Origin: Liquorilactobacillus cacaonum DSM 21116
Lineage (GTDB): Bacteria > Bacillota > Bacilli > Lactobacillales > Lactobacillaceae
DNA: 64,000 bases
Assembly: GCF_001436735.1 (NCBI RefSeq)
Contig: NZ_AYZE01000015.1
Location: forward strand, 127,215-191,214
Reading direction: 5' to 3'
Numbering within the stretch: position 1 is the first letter of the stretch; each line of letters opens with the position of its first letter. This document shows positions 26,849 through 38,629 of the stretch, piece by piece. Both the position numbers and the translations under genes were made by a program. Under the pieces are notes generated by a model, which worked only from the letters and a program-made list of their open reading frames with translations, was not told the origin of the DNA and ran no database searches.

Positions 26849-27715
26849 ATGATAAAGATTATTGCTTCTGATATGGATGGGACTCTTCTTAACGATCGTA
26901 TGGTTATTTCAAAAAAAAATGCAGCTGCTATTAAGACCGCACAACAATTAGGTGTACATTTTGTTGTTTCCTCTGGTCGCGGATATACCGAAATTAAACC
27001 ACTGATTGAAGAAGCTGGTTTCAATTGTCCAATGATTACTTTAAATGGTGCACAAGTATTTGATGAAACTGGAAAACTTATAAGTTCTTCCCCGATAAAT
27101 GACACACTTTCTAGTAATGTTTTACATGTATTGAAAAAGAAAGGATTATATTTTGAAATTGTAACATCAGCAGGTATTTATTCTGACAGCAAAACAAATC
27201 GTATCGAAAATTTTGCTGAATTGTTAACAAATGTCAGCCCAGAAACACCTTATAAGTTAGCTGTTTCAATGGCTGCAGCTCGTTTTGAATTGATGAATAT
27301 CAATTATACCGATGATTATCTAAATATTATTGAAGATCCAGCGTTAAAAATCTATAAATTCGTAACTTTTAGTAACAAAGGGGCGAGCGATCTGGATCCA
27401 ATTAGAGAAGAGCTAAAAAAATTTGACTCATTAGTTGTTACCTCTTCTTCGAGCTCAAATATCGAAATTAACCATGTAAATGCCCAAAAAGGAAAAGCTC
27501 TACAAGCATTTGCCGATTTACTGAATATTCCAATGGATAACGTTATGGCAATTGGGGACAACAATAATGATATGTCAATGTTAAAGGTTGCAGGAGTAAG
27601 TTATGCTATGGGTAATGCAATTACTGAAGTAAAGCGTACTGCCAACCGTTTAACCAAAAGCAATACGGAAGACGGCGTAGGCCTTGCTATTGAAGAAGTA
27701 CTTCAAGAAAAATAA
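26849..27715 (+). CDS. Cof-type HAD-superfamily sugar phosphatase
   Basis: A 288-residue Cof/IIB HAD hydrolase. The nucleophile motif DMDGTLLND is at the N-terminus, motif II is in FVVSSGRGY, and motif IV GDNNNDMSML lies near residue 235. Members dephosphorylate sugar phosphates or similar small metabolites; the substrate here cannot be set. ATG follows GGAGGAAAA. It heads a three-gene plus-strand run with the LURP-one-like and GNAT genes. Confidence 0.92.
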   Translation: MIKIIASDMDGTLLNDRMVISKKNAAAIKTAQQLGVHFVVSSGRGYTEIKPLIEEAGFNCPMITLNGAQVFDETGKLISSSPINDTLSSNVLHVLKKKGLYFEIVTSAGIYSDSKTNRIENFAELLTNVSPETPYKLAVSMAAARFELMNINYTDDYLNIIEDPALKIYKFVTFSNKGASDLDPIREELKKFDSLVVTSSSSSNIEINHVNAQKGKALQAFADLLNIPMDNVMAIGDNNNDMSMLKVAGVSYAMGNAITEVKRTANRLTKSNTEDGVGLAIEEVLQEK

Positions 27716-27751
27716 ATTTTATAATTAACTAACGTAAAAGGAGGTTTTGAA

Positions 27752-28267
27752 TTGCGCAACTTGTATGCCCACCGCTATCGTCTAAGTGCTCAAGGTGCCA
27801 CTAAAATTGTTGATGAAAATTCGAAGGCAATCTACCTTGTTGTTGGCAATTGGGGAAGGCATCAAGATGTTTTATCCGTATATTCAATCTCTGGAGAGTT
27901 GTTAGCACATATAAAACAACGTGGATTCGGGGTTTTCCCCAAGTTTGAACTTTTTGCTAACAATCAAAAAGTTGGTATTCTTCGTAGAATTAATTTTGCG
28001 AGCAAAGATTTAATTCTTATTAGAGGGTTAAATTGGATAGTTACAGGTAACATTCCAAATTTCAACTACAAAATATATCAAAAAAAAGATTTAATAATGT
28101 CTCTACAAGAAGTTTTGCTAGCCTCAGGTAGTTTTTTGGAGTTAACTATTTCAAAAAAAAGTAAGGAACCACTTTGCCTTTGTATTGTAGCCATCTTAGA
28201 TTATTTTGAGAACTCAACCAACAAAAAGGGCCAATTTCGTTACCGATTCCAAATTAAATATAACTAA
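27752..28267 (+). CDS. LURP-one-related (tubby C-terminal-like) protein
   Basis: A 171-residue protein with the beta-rich pattern of the LURP-one/YxjI family: FELFANNQKVGILRR and KDLILIRGLNWIVTGNI resemble the repeated strands of this fold. Function in bacteria is not established; a membrane-lipid-associated scaffold is one idea from the fold. Translation starts at TTG 27752 behind GGAGG. It sits 36 bp after the HAD gene. Confidence 0.65.
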   Translation: MRNLYAHRYRLSAQGATKIVDENSKAIYLVVGNWGRHQDVLSVYSISGELLAHIKQRGFGVFPKFELFANNQKVGILRRINFASKDLILIRGLNWIVTGNIPNFNYKIYQKKDLIMSLQEVLLASGSFLELTISKKSKEPLCLCIVAILDYFENSTNKKGQFRYRFQIKYN

Positions 28268-28300
28268 TTGAATCGGTCCATTTTAAAAGGAGCGTTTGAT

Positions 28301-28870
28301 TTGCAAATTCGAAAAGCTACAAAAAAAGATGCACCAGCAATTGTTTCCCTATTCAATATAATTGTTGATGAAATGATGCTAGAAACAATCAAAAGAATCG
28401 ACCGTTCTAAATTAAATATTGTAATCCAAAATTCATTTGAAACTCCAGAATTTTTGGGTAAATGGTCCCAGACTTATGTTGCTACAAAAAATAATTTAGT
28501 AGTCGGATTCTTATATGGCTATCCGGCTGAAAATGAAGAAAAAATGAACGATCTTATGCATTCATTTCTAAAAATTGCTGGCCTTGATTCATCGCTCAAA
28601 ATATTCACCGACCTTGAAACTCTTCCAAATGAATGGTATCTAAATTCAATTGTTGTTGATCCAACATATCAAAATCAAGGAATTGGAAGTGAATTATTAG
28701 CTTTAACAAATTCAATAGTGAAAGACCAAAACATAGAAAAAATGGGGCTTAATGTTGACTGGGAGAACCCCCGCGCAGAAAAATTATATAAAAGTCTTGG
28801 ATTTGAAAAAGTTGGATTTAAAATTTTGGGCAACCATAATTATAATCACCTTCAAAGAAAAATACAGTAA
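28301..28870 (+). CDS. GNAT-family N-acetyltransferase
   Basis: A 189-residue acetyltransferase. The acetyl-CoA pyrophosphate loop is in YQNQGIGSELLALT, preceded by the strand WYLNSIVVDPT, and the C-terminal NPRAEKLYKSLGFEKVGF is typical of motif B. I chose TTG 28301, eight bases after AAGGAG; the frame is open to 28268 without a better site. Substrate unknown. It ends the HAD-LURP-GNAT run and is followed by a bidirectional terminator. Confidence 0.87.
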   Translation: MQIRKATKKDAPAIVSLFNIIVDEMMLETIKRIDRSKLNIVIQNSFETPEFLGKWSQTYVATKNNLVVGFLYGYPAENEEKMNDLMHSFLKIAGLDSSLKIFTDLETLPNEWYLNSIVVDPTYQNQGIGSELLALTNSIVKDQNIEKMGLNVDWENPRAEKLYKSLGFEKVGFKILGNHNYNHLQRKIQ

Positions 28871-28909
28871 TACTAATAATTATAGTTCATCTGCAAGTCG
28901 CTCATATAT

Positions 28910-28990
28910 TTAGTTATGACACATCTAAATTTTTTTCAGAAAAAGTCACCTTCAGAAATCCAATCGAGAATTTTAATTACACATAACTAA
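28910..28990. repeat. Widely spaced 9-bp inverted repeat
   Basis: TTAGTTATG (28910-28918) is the exact reverse complement of CATAACTAA (28982-28990). The 63 bases between contain further partial complementarity (AAATTTT against AAAATT-type sequence) and a repeated TTCAGAAA. No gene lies here. Confidence 0.4.
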
Positions 28991-29023
28991 TCATTTTCTT
29001 GCATCAAGTATCCATTCAAATAT

Positions 29024-29063
29024 AAAAAGAGTCCTAGGTTATAAAATACCCAGGACTCTTTTT
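29024..29063. terminator. Bidirectional terminator between the GNAT and 3D-domain genes
   Basis: AAAAAGAGTCCT (29024-29035) pairs with AGGACTCTTTTT (29052-29063) with further GG/CC pairing inside. The flanking A and T runs make it work in both directions. Confidence 0.9.
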
Positions 29064-29124
29064 AGTGAACTTAGAGCTATTACTTTAAATCACAGCTAGA
29101 GTTTTATTTCTCTAATAATCGAAA

Positions 29125-30234
29125 TCAGCTTAATATTTTAACTGTTACAGTCCGTCGTCCCCAGCTATTTGCTTGTCCAACAGTTGCAAAATGAACATCA
29201 ATTATGTTTCCCTTTATTGCACCACCTGTATCACCTGCAACTGTCACACCATAACCTGAAACCCAAACGATACTTCCCAACGGAATTACACTGGGATCTA
29301 CTGCTATGCAATTTGGATGCTCTCTTAAATTAATACCAGTCGCACTGTATGCACTCAATCCACTTTGTTCTGTTGAATACCCAGTTGACTGCATAACAAG
29401 CGTCTTTGAGGTGCTAATATTGGTTGTAGTAGCTGTTGCCTCACTACTATTTGAAGTTGAAGATGTATTACTATTTGCATCTTCACTTTGCCTTGAGGCA
29501 GTTGTTGATGAGGTACTATTTGTTGCTTGTGTGCTATTTGCTTGCGTAGTTTGCTCAGCATTTTTTGCAGCTACTTCCTCTGCTGCACTTTCTTTTGCCC
29601 ATGCAACTTTGTTTGCAAGCGTAGCTACTGTTGCTTGATTATTCTTGACAAGTTGCTTCAAAGAATTCAATGATGTGGTCATCTGATTTTTCTTGGAAAC
29701 CAAACTTCTAGACTGTACGTTCAAACTTGATTGATACGTTAGCAATTGTTTTTGATCATTTTCAATCTGATTTACACTTTGCTTAACTAAACCTAAACTG
29801 TCATTATAAACAGCTTGCAGCCGTCCTAATGCAATTATATCACCCAACCACTGCGTTAAATTACTAGAGTTCTCCAAAATTTGAATGGTCGTATTTGTAC
29901 CTTCCCTCAATTGAAGTTCTCTCAACCGTTCCTTTGCATCTGTAATTCTTTTTTGTTTCTCAATTTTAGCTGTAACTAGTTTTTGTTTAACAGCTGTTAT
30001 TTTATCGCTCATTTCTTTTTTTTCAGTATTTAACTGCTGTATGTCTTGATATACTTGGTTTACCGCACTTATTTCATTGGATAATTGATTATTGTTATTA
30101 TCCAATTGTTTTTGTGCACTATCTTGTTTTCCTTGTAAATCACTGACCGTATCAGCTGAAACACTGCTAATCATTGTTGTAACTATAAGTATCGCTATTA
30201 CGCTATACTTTATACAAACACCAATTAATTTCAT
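29125..30234 (-). CDS. Secreted coiled-coil and 3D-domain protein
   Basis: A 369-residue exported protein. A signal peptide (residues ~1-27, cleavage near VSA-DT) precedes a long coiled coil (~30-215), then a Ser/Thr/Asn-rich linker (~225-280), then a C-terminal 3D domain with three conserved aspartates (IAVDPSVIPLGS, VAGDTGGAIKG, IDVHF). The 3D domain is a double-psi barrel related to MltA and Sps/RpfB enzymes acting on peptidoglycan. The coiled coil resembles regulatory parts of PcsB/CwlO-like hydrolases, so muralytic activity controlled by a membrane partner is a plausible inference. Confidence 0.85.
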   Translation of the reverse strand: MKLIGVCIKYSVIAILIVTTMISSVSADTVSDLQGKQDSAQKQLDNNNNQLSNEISAVNQVYQDIQQLNTEKKEMSDKITAVKQKLVTAKIEKQKRITDAKERLRELQLREGTNTTIQILENSSNLTQWLGDIIALGRLQAVYNDSLGLVKQSVNQIENDQKQLLTYQSSLNVQSRSLVSKKNQMTTSLNSLKQLVKNNQATVATLANKVAWAKESAAEEVAAKNAEQTTQANSTQATNSTSSTTASRQSEDANSNTSSTSNSSEATATTTNISTSKTLVMQSTGYSTEQSGLSAYSATGINLREHPNCIAVDPSVIPLGSIVWVSGYGVTVAGDTGGAIKGNIIDVHFATVGQANSWGRRTVTVKILS

Positions 30235-30394
30235 AAAAAATAACCCCTTTACCTAGAAATATTATACGCACTCTAATAAATTCATTGGTTGCGGGTAGCT
30301 TACAAAATGTTACTTCTATGTTTCAATATTACTATTTTCTTAAGAATTGTAATAAAATTAGGTAGAATCACAAATAATCTATTATTCTTCAATT

Positions 30395-30488
30395 AAAAAA
30401 GATAGCTTAACGTAATAAATAAGGTATGTTGTCAAAGATGAAATTTGAATTTCAACTTTATCATATCTTAAACGTTAAACTATCTTTT
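30395..30488 (-). terminator. Long, almost fully paired hairpin terminator after smpB
   Basis: Nested arms span 92 bp: AAAAGATAG/CTATCTTTT, TAACGT/ACGTTA, TAAGGTATG/CATATCTTA (one G-U) and TGAAATT/AATTTCA with a 2-base core. On the minus strand six T residues follow. A smaller hairpin (AGATTC/GAATCT, 30492-30508) lies between it and the smpB stop. Confidence 0.75.
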
Positions 30489-30526
30489 ATTAGATTCATT
30501 TAGAATCTTATAACATCCTTGTATTA

Positions 30527-30994
30527 TCAACCAAAATTCTTTAAGCTTCTTTGAATTTGTCGTTCTTGATCTTTACGCTTAATTGTTTCACGCTTATCAT
30601 AATCATGTTTCCCTTTTCCAACTCCAAGTAAAACCTTTGCAAATCCACTTTTGATATATACTTTTAAAGGTACTAATGTTATCCCTTTATCTGATGTTTT
30701 TTTATCTAAATCTATAATTTGTTTCTTGTGAAGTAATAACTTTCGATTTCTTAATGGATCATGATTGAATTGATTACCTTGTTCGTATGGAGAGATATGA
30801 ACATTCATTAACCATACTTCTCCATTTCGAACTTGAGCAAAACCATCCTTAAGATTTATACGCCTTGCTCGTACAGACTTGATCTCCGTTCCTGTCAAAA
30901 CAACTCCAGTTTCAACAGTGTCAATTATTGTATAATCATGGCTTGCCTTCTTATTTTGAGCCAATGGTGGGATATCAATCTTCTTTTTTACCAT
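30527..30994 (-). CDS. smpB: SsrA-binding protein SmpB
   Basis: A 155-residue partner of tmRNA in trans-translation. The beta-barrel core shows [18 protein letters not shown] and the GDKG-like [12 protein letters not shown] loop, and the basic C-terminal tail ([17 protein letters not shown]) is complete. ATG 30994 is six bases after GGAGTG; the frame extends to 31012. It follows rnr by 27 bp, a common order because both act in rescue and decay of stalled messages. The tmRNA gene itself is not in the window. Confidence 0.95.
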   Translation of the reverse strand: MVKKKIDIPPLAQNKKASHDYTIIDTVETGVVLTGTEIKSVRARRINLKDGFAQVRNGEVWLMNVHISPYEQGNQFNHDPLRNRKLLLHKKQIIDLDKKTSDKGITLVPLKVYIKSGFAKVLLGVGKGKHDYDKRETIKRKDQERQIQRSLKNFG

Positions 30995-31021
30995 TGTATA
31001 CACTCCTAACATTACTTGCCA

Positions 31022-33373
31022 TCAATGTCTTTTTTTTAGTTTGTCCTTAAAAGGCCGGTATCCATGCTGCTTATCATTTTTCTTAAATTGGCCTTTTTTG
31101 CCATTATCATACTTATGATTTCCTTGATATTTTTTATCATTGCCGTTTCTTCTATTAGAATTACCCTGCCCTGATTTATCAAGTAAATCCGTTTTGGGTG
31201 CATTTTCTGGATTCAACAACGTAAAATCAACTTCTTTTTGGTCGACATTAACGTTAACTAGTTTAACTCTAATTGGTTGGCCAATTCGATACGTTCGCTT
31301 ACTGTGACGACCAACTAAAACCATATGTTTCTCCAAGTATTCATAATAATCGTCTTTCATTTCACTTATATGAATAAGGCCTTCAACTGTGTTAGGCAAC
31401 CCAACAAACATTCCAAATTTTGTAACTGAACTAACAACTGCATCAAATTCTTCGCCAACATGATCGGCCATATATTCAGCCTTTTTCATTGCATCTGTAT
31501 CACGTTCAGCATCAATTGCACGTCGTTCCATTTGAGAACTATGCAAAGCAATCTCAGGTATTTCCTGTTTATACTCTTCCCTTGACTCTTCATCAATTCC
31601 ATTTTGCTCATAAAAACGAATTAACCGATGCACTAATAAATCCGGATATCTTCTAATTGGTGACGTAAAGTGAGTATAGTCCTCTGCACCTAATCCAAAA
31701 TGACCTAATGGTTGATCCGAATACTTAGCTTGTTGCATTGATCGTAAAAGCATTGTGGATACCATAGCTTCTTCAGGTTTGCCAGCAACCTTCTTTAAAA
31801 TTGTCTGTAACATTTTAGGCTTTACATCATTACTACTTCCTGATACTTCTATTCCTAAACTTGATAAAGCCTCAAAAAAAGATAACATTTTCTCGGCTTT
31901 AGGGGTTTCATGAATACGGTAAATAAAAGGCACCCGCAAGTGATTAAAATGTTCTGCAACAGTCTCATTTGCAGCTAGCATAAATGACTCAACCATTCTC
32001 TCACTCGTCCCACGTTCACGCAACTGGATATCTGTTGGATGCCCTTTTTCATCAACAATTATCTTCGCTTCGGTGTCCTCAAACTCAATTGCACCTCTTC
32101 TTTTCCTCATTTTGAGTAAAATTTTATGAAGCTCATTCATTGTTTCAAACATAGGTACCAAATTTTCATAACGTGCCATTGTTTTTTCATCATGTGACTC
32201 AAGAATTTTATTAATAGCAATATAAGTCATTCTCTCCGTCGTTTTAATAACACTTGGAAAAATTTTATGATTGAGCACATTACCATCAGAATCTATCTCC
32301 ATTTCACAACTCATTGCCAGTCGTTCAACTTTTGGATTCAATGAACAAATTCCATTCGATAATTTGTGCGGTAACATCGGAATTACCCGATCAGTTAAAT
32401 ATACTGAGGTTCCACGGGAAAAAGCTTCATCGTTAAGAGCAGTGCCTGTTCTTACATAATGAGAAACATCAGCAATATGCACACCTAAATGATAATTTCC
32501 ATTTTCCATTTTCCAAGCTGTAACAGCATCATCCAAATCTTTTGATTCAATACTATCAATTGTTACTAAATCCTGATTTGTCAAATCAACTCGACCAATC
32601 CGTTCACTTTCAGTAACAAAATCTGGAATTTTATCAACTTCAGCCATTACTTCGTCCGGAAACTTTGTAGGAATATCGTGTTGGTAAACTACTTGTAAGA
32701 TATCAATTCCAGGATCATTGACATTACCTATAACCTTTTTTGCAACACCTTTTAGAATACCTGGTTCGTGTGCATCTGGGTAGGCAGTAATATCAGCTAA
32801 AATCACCTCTCCTGGTACCGGATTTAGTCCTTTGTCTTCAACCAAAAAAGTGTAACGTGCTAATTTACGATCCTTTAACTTAATAGTTCCAATAATTCCT
32901 TCCTCATATTGCACTGAACTATCTTTTTCGAATTCACCTACCACTTGTTCAATAGAATGTTTTACTATCCCTACAACTTTTCCTTCAGGACCTCTTCCAG
33001 TTTTTTCATCTGCTTCTCTGAGCATTATGACTTCAACTTCATCACCATTTAAAGCTGCCATTGTTTGGGTTGGATTAATAAAAAAATCAGGTGTTTCTAC
33101 ATCAACTGTTACAAAACCAAAGCCTCGTTCATTTGCATGAAAAACACCCTCAAATTTAGGCAATGAATCATCTTTAGCAATTGTAAATGCTCCATTTTGA
33201 TTAAGTCTAATTTCCTTGTCATGTTCTAATTGAGCTAATGCTTGTACAACAAATTTAAACTGGACCGCCGTTGTCATAGCAATTGCTTCTGCAATTTCTT
33301 GAGCTTGAAAATCACGATCTGGTGATTCTCTTAATTTTTTAAGTATTTTTTCCTTAATAATATTATTTTCCAT
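31022..33373 (-). CDS. rnr: Ribonuclease R
   Basis: A 783-residue RNB-family 3'-5' exoribonuclease. N-terminal HTH and cold-shock domains precede the RNB core (TIDSIESKDLDDAVTAW with the metal-binding aspartates; HIADVSHYV), then an S1 domain near residues 640-720 (VSSVTKFGMFVGLPNTVEG) and a Lys/Gly/Asn-rich basic tail that helps unwind structured RNA. ATG follows GAGG. The order secG-rnr-smpB is standard in lactobacilli and bacilli. Confidence 0.96.
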   Translation of the reverse strand: MENNIIKEKILKKLRESPDRDFQAQEIAEAIAMTTAVQFKFVVQALAQLEHDKEIRLNQNGAFTIAKDDSLPKFEGVFHANERGFGFVTVDVETPDFFINPTQTMAALNGDEVEVIMLREADEKTGRGPEGKVVGIVKHSIEQVVGEFEKDSSVQYEEGIIGTIKLKDRKLARYTFLVEDKGLNPVPGEVILADITAYPDAHEPGILKGVAKKVIGNVNDPGIDILQVVYQHDIPTKFPDEVMAEVDKIPDFVTESERIGRVDLTNQDLVTIDSIESKDLDDAVTAWKMENGNYHLGVHIADVSHYVRTGTALNDEAFSRGTSVYLTDRVIPMLPHKLSNGICSLNPKVERLAMSCEMEIDSDGNVLNHKIFPSVIKTTERMTYIAINKILESHDEKTMARYENLVPMFETMNELHKILLKMRKRRGAIEFEDTEAKIIVDEKGHPTDIQLRERGTSERMVESFMLAANETVAEHFNHLRVPFIYRIHETPKAEKMLSFFEALSSLGIEVSGSSNDVKPKMLQTILKKVAGKPEEAMVSTMLLRSMQQAKYSDQPLGHFGLGAEDYTHFTSPIRRYPDLLVHRLIRFYEQNGIDEESREEYKQEIPEIALHSSQMERRAIDAERDTDAMKKAEYMADHVGEEFDAVVSSVTKFGMFVGLPNTVEGLIHISEMKDDYYEYLEKHMVLVGRHSKRTYRIGQPIRVKLVNVNVDQKEVDFTLLNPENAPKTDLLDKSGQGNSNRRNGNDKKYQGNHKYDNGKKGQFKKNDKQHGYRPFKDKLKKRH

Positions 33374-33431
33374 TAATTTCCTCGTTTATTTACTTGATTA
33401 TCTATTATAAACTATTAATCATTATTAAAAC

Positions 33432-33484
33432 AAAAAAAAAGCAAGCCTCCCCTAAACACAAAGTCAAACAGGAGGAATACTTTT
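33432..33484 (-). terminator. Terminator between secG and rnr
   Basis: On the minus strand CCTCC (plus 33471-33475) pairs with GGAGG (plus 33445-33450) with imperfect flanking pairs, followed by nine T residues (plus A 33432-33440). rnr may depend on read-through or a nearby second promoter. Confidence 0.65.
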
Positions 33485-33485
33485 A

Positions 33486-33722
33486 TCAATGCGCTGAAAT
33501 ATAAACTAGAGCCAACGAAAGTACAAAGAAAATTATCCCTAGTACAGCCGTCACTTTCTGCATAAAAGCTTCAAATCCCCGAGGCTTTTGCTTACTAAAC
33601 AAATCGGCTGCTCCACCTGATAAAGCAGAAGCCGCATTATCATTTTTTGCTGGTTGCATCATCACTGCGATAATTATTAATACAGATACAATTAATAAAA
33701 TAGTTAAAATTAAATTATACAA
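33486..33722 (-). CDS. secG: Preprotein translocase subunit SecG
   Basis: A 78-residue SecYEG subunit with two membrane helices (residues ~3-22 and ~55-75) joined by a loop containing the family pattern ALSGGAADLFSKQKPRG. It aids protein export. The start is TTG 33722, seven bases after GAGGGGG. Upstream, a TATAAT box lies at 33759-33764 on the minus strand. A terminator separates it from rnr. Confidence 0.93.
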   Translation of the reverse strand: MYNLILTILLIVSVLIIIAVMMQPAKNDNAASALSGGAADLFSKQKPRGFEAFMQKVTAVLGIIFFVLSLALVYISAH

Positions 33723-33758
33723 ACTTTTACCCCCTCACTCCATAGGTAATCTATATCT

Positions 33759-33764
33759 ATTATA
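33759..33764 (-). promoter_or_regulatory. Probable -10 box of secG
   Basis: TATAAT on the minus strand, 37 bp before the TTG start. The -35 region is an A/T run and is not convincing. Confidence 0.4.
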
Positions 33765-33943
33765 ATGTAGCATAAAAAAAATTTTTTTTCCAGTTAGTTT
33801 TATTACTTGTGATTATTATCACCTCGTAAGTATTTCAAATTAACTACTGACTTGAGTTTTTGCATTATTTAAATAAAACTTACTTAATTCTAATTAACAA
33901 TAAATACTCCTATGAATAGTTGATCTATTAAATAATTTTATTA

Positions 33944-33990
33944 TAAAAAAAGAGACCCAGTCAAAGTAATTTTGACTTAGCCTCTCTTTT
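33944..33990 (-). terminator. Strong terminator at the end of the glycolytic operon (eno)
   Basis: Minus-strand AAAAGAGA, then AGTCAAA, pairs with TTTGACT and TCTCTTTTT across a short loop, ending in seven T residues. The paired core GTCAAA/TTTGAC recurs in other terminators of this window. Confidence 0.9.
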
Positions 33991-34041
33991 AACAAATATA
34001 TTTAAAAACTATCCGTAAAATTTACAGTAATAGTTATTTAA

Positions 34042-35397
<1,356 letters not shown>

Positions 35398-35472
35398 TTA
35401 GGCTTTTTAAGCCCAAACCTATTTTAAGGCTTTTTCCAATCACTTTCAATCACTTAATAATTAAAAAAATGA

Positions 35473-36228
<756 letters not shown>

Positions 36229-36262
36229 TTAAATCATCCTTTCGAATTTACTCAACTTAAAA

Positions 36263-37453
36263 TTACTTATCTGAAACAGCAGCAATTCCAGGAAGTGTCT
36301 TACCCTCAAGATATTCAAGAGAAGCACCACCACCTGTAGAAATATGTGTCAATTGATCAGCTACACCTAGTTGTTGCACGGCAGCTGTTGAATCGCCACC
36401 ACCGACAATAGTTGTTGCATCGCTAAGTGTTCCTAAGAACTTACCAACTTCAAGAGTTCCTTCAGCATAATTACTCATTTCAAACACACCCATTGGTCCA
36501 TTCCAAACAACTGTCTTTGCATCTTTAAGTACATCTTTAAACAATGCAATAGACTTTGGTCCGATATCAAGAGCCATGTAGCCATCAGGAATATCACCAT
36601 CAACAATTTTATTTGGAACATCATTGTCAAATTTTTCTGCAACAACTGAATCAATTGGTAATACTAATTTATCGCCAGCTTTTTCAATAATTTCCTTAGC
36701 TAACTCAATTTTATCCTTTTCAACTAATGAATTGCCAATACCCATGCCCTTTGCAGCATAGAAAGTATAAGTCATTCCACCACCAATAATAACCTTATCA
36801 GCTTTTGAAAGAAGGTGATCAATCACACCAATTTTATCAGAAACCTTTGCACCACCAAGAATTGCCACAAAAGGATGGACTGGTGTATCAACAGCATTAC
36901 CTAAGAATTTAATTTCTTTTTCAAGTAAGAAACCAGCTGCAGCTTTTTCCATATTACTTGCAATTCCAACGTTTGATGCATGTGAACGATGAGCAGTACC
37001 AAATGCATCATTTACATAAAGGTCGCCAAGTGATGCCCAGTACTTACCTAATTCAGGATCATTTTTTGATTCTTTCTTACCGTCCAAATCTTCAAAACGA
37101 GTATTTTCAACTAATAAAATATCACCATCATTCATTTTATCAATTGCTTCTTCAAGTTGTGCTCCTCTAGTTGTTGGAACAAAAGTAACTGGTTTTTTAA
37201 CTAAGTCAGCTAATCTTTCAGCAACCGGACGTAATGACAATTCTTTCTTATCTTCTTCAGTCTTTATACGTCCAAGATGTGAAAATAGAATTGCCTTCCC
37301 GCCATTATCAACAACATATTTAATTGTTGGTAATGCAGCAACAATACGGTTATCATTTCCGATAACACCATTTTTTATAGGAACATTAAAATCCACACGG
37401 ATTAAAACTTTTTTACCCGTAACATCTAAATCAGAAACTGTTAGTTTTGCCAT
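36263..37453 (-). CDS. pgk: Phosphoglycerate kinase
   Basis: A 396-residue two-domain kinase that makes ATP from 1,3-bisphosphoglycerate. The N-terminal [15 protein letters not shown], substrate-binding ILFSHLGR, and C-terminal nucleotide-site segments [10 protein letters not shown] and [13 protein letters not shown] are intact. It lies 101 bp after gap; the gap contains an ATTTAG/CTAAAT inverted repeat and a G-rich stretch that could modulate the gap-to-pgk ratio. Confidence 0.97.
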   Translation of the reverse strand: MAKLTVSDLDVTGKKVLIRVDFNVPIKNGVIGNDNRIVAALPTIKYVVDNGGKAILFSHLGRIKTEEDKKELSLRPVAERLADLVKKPVTFVPTTRGAQLEEAIDKMNDGDILLVENTRFEDLDGKKESKNDPELGKYWASLGDLYVNDAFGTAHRSHASNVGIASNMEKAAAGFLLEKEIKFLGNAVDTPVHPFVAILGGAKVSDKIGVIDHLLSKADKVIIGGGMTYTFYAAKGMGIGNSLVEKDKIELAKEIIEKAGDKLVLPIDSVVAEKFDNDVPNKIVDGDIPDGYMALDIGPKSIALFKDVLKDAKTVVWNGPMGVFEMSNYAEGTLEVGKFLGTLSDATTIVGGGDSTAAVQQLGVADQLTHISTGGGASLEYLEGKTLPGIAAVSDK

Positions 37454-37554
37454 GAGTGTAATTCCTCCATTTTATTTAAAATAAAAAGCGAAGAGAGTTG
37501 CCTCCCCCCGCCTTGACGAACCGAATCATTTAAAAATTTAGTGTCAACTAAATC

Positions 37555-38568
37555 TTAAAGCATGCTAGCAAATTTTTCCAAAGTACGGATCATTTGTGCT
37601 GTAAACCCAGATTCGTTATCATACCAAGCAACAGTCTTAACAACTTGGCCTTCACCTGAACCAACAACTTGTGTTTGAGTTGGATCAAATACAGAACCAA
37701 ATGTTGTACCAATAATATCTGATGAAACAATTCCATCAGCATTGTAACCAAATGATGCGTTACCTTCTGTAACTGACTTAACAGCAGCATTAACTTCGTC
37801 AGCAGTAACTACTTTGTCAAGAGTTGTAACTAATTCTGTTAATGAACCTGTGATAACTGGTACACGTTGTGCATGGCCATCCAATTTACCATTAACTTCA
37901 GGAACAACTAAGCCAAGAGCTTTAGCAGCACCAGTTGAATGAGGAATTGTGTTTGCAGCAGCAGCACGAGCGTTACGTACATTTCCACCACGATCTGGAC
38001 CATCTTGTAATTTTTGTGTAGCTGTGTAAGCATGGATTGTTGTCATAGTACCAGCTTTAATACCAAAAGCATCATTCATAGCTTTTACTAAAGGAGCCAA
38101 GCAGTTTGTTGTACATGAAGCAACAGAAACAATCTTGTCATCGTTTGTCAATGTGTCATCGTTAACACCATAAACGATTGTCTTCATTTTTCCAGCTGGT
38201 GCTGAAATAAGAACACGTTTTGCGCCTGCTTCGATATGTGCAGATGCCTTTTCTTCAGATGTGTAAAAACCTGTTGATTCAAGAACTAAGTCAACACCAT
38301 CGTTCTTAACCCAAGGAATGTTACGTGCATCTGCTTCTGCGTATACAGGAATTTCTTTGCCATTTACAACAAGTGCGTTGTCTGTAGCAGAGATTTCAGC
38401 ATCAAATTGACCATGAGCTGTATCATACTTCAACAAGTGTGCCAACATAGCTGGAGAAGTTAAATCGTTGATAGCAACAACTTCCAAACCTTCTGAAGTT
38501 TCAGCAATACGACGGAATGCTAAACGGCCAATACGGCCAAAACCATTAATACCTACTTTAGTAGTCAT
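37555..38568 (-). CDS. gap: Glyceraldehyde-3-phosphate dehydrogenase, NAD-dependent
   Basis: A 337-residue enzyme oxidising glyceraldehyde 3-phosphate. The NAD-binding [15 protein letters not shown] and the catalytic cysteine in [13 protein letters not shown] are present, and NDLTSP at the cofactor site fits the NAD-dependent glycolytic type. It lies between cggR and pgk and should be the most highly expressed gene in the operon. Confidence 0.98.
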   Translation of the reverse strand: MTTKVGINGFGRIGRLAFRRIAETSEGLEVVAINDLTSPAMLAHLLKYDTAHGQFDAEISATDNALVVNGKEIPVYAEADARNIPWVKNDGVDLVLESTGFYTSEEKASAHIEAGAKRVLISAPAGKMKTIVYGVNDDTLTNDDKIVSVASCTTNCLAPLVKAMNDAFGIKAGTMTTIHAYTATQKLQDGPDRGGNVRNARAAAANTIPHSTGAAKALGLVVPEVNGKLDGHAQRVPVITGSLTELVTTLDKVVTADEVNAAVKSVTEGNASFGYNADGIVSSDIIGTTFGSVFDPTQTQVVGSGEGQVVKTVAWYDNESGFTAQMIRTLEKFASML

Positions 38569-38629
38569 ACTAAAATTTCCTCCTTTAGGAAATAAAAAAT
38601 TTATTTTAAAAAGTGTGTCTATATAAACA

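Larger units (their letters stand above)
33723..34041. other. Intergenic region between eno and secG (319 bp)
   Basis: It contains the eno terminator (33944-33990) and a secG -10 box. The remainder is AT-rich, with no gene or repeat that I can support. Confidence 0.6.

Noticed and set aside
29306-29638. Plus-strand 110-codon hydrophobic frame
   Set aside because: Antisense to the Ser/Thr/Gln-rich linker of the 3D-domain gene; its valine/alanine-rich pattern is the complement of that linker.
30235-30526. tmRNA (ssrA) next to smpB
   Set aside because: The gap is too short, lacks the alanine-tRNA-like ends and the tag reading frame; it is explained by a long hairpin terminator.
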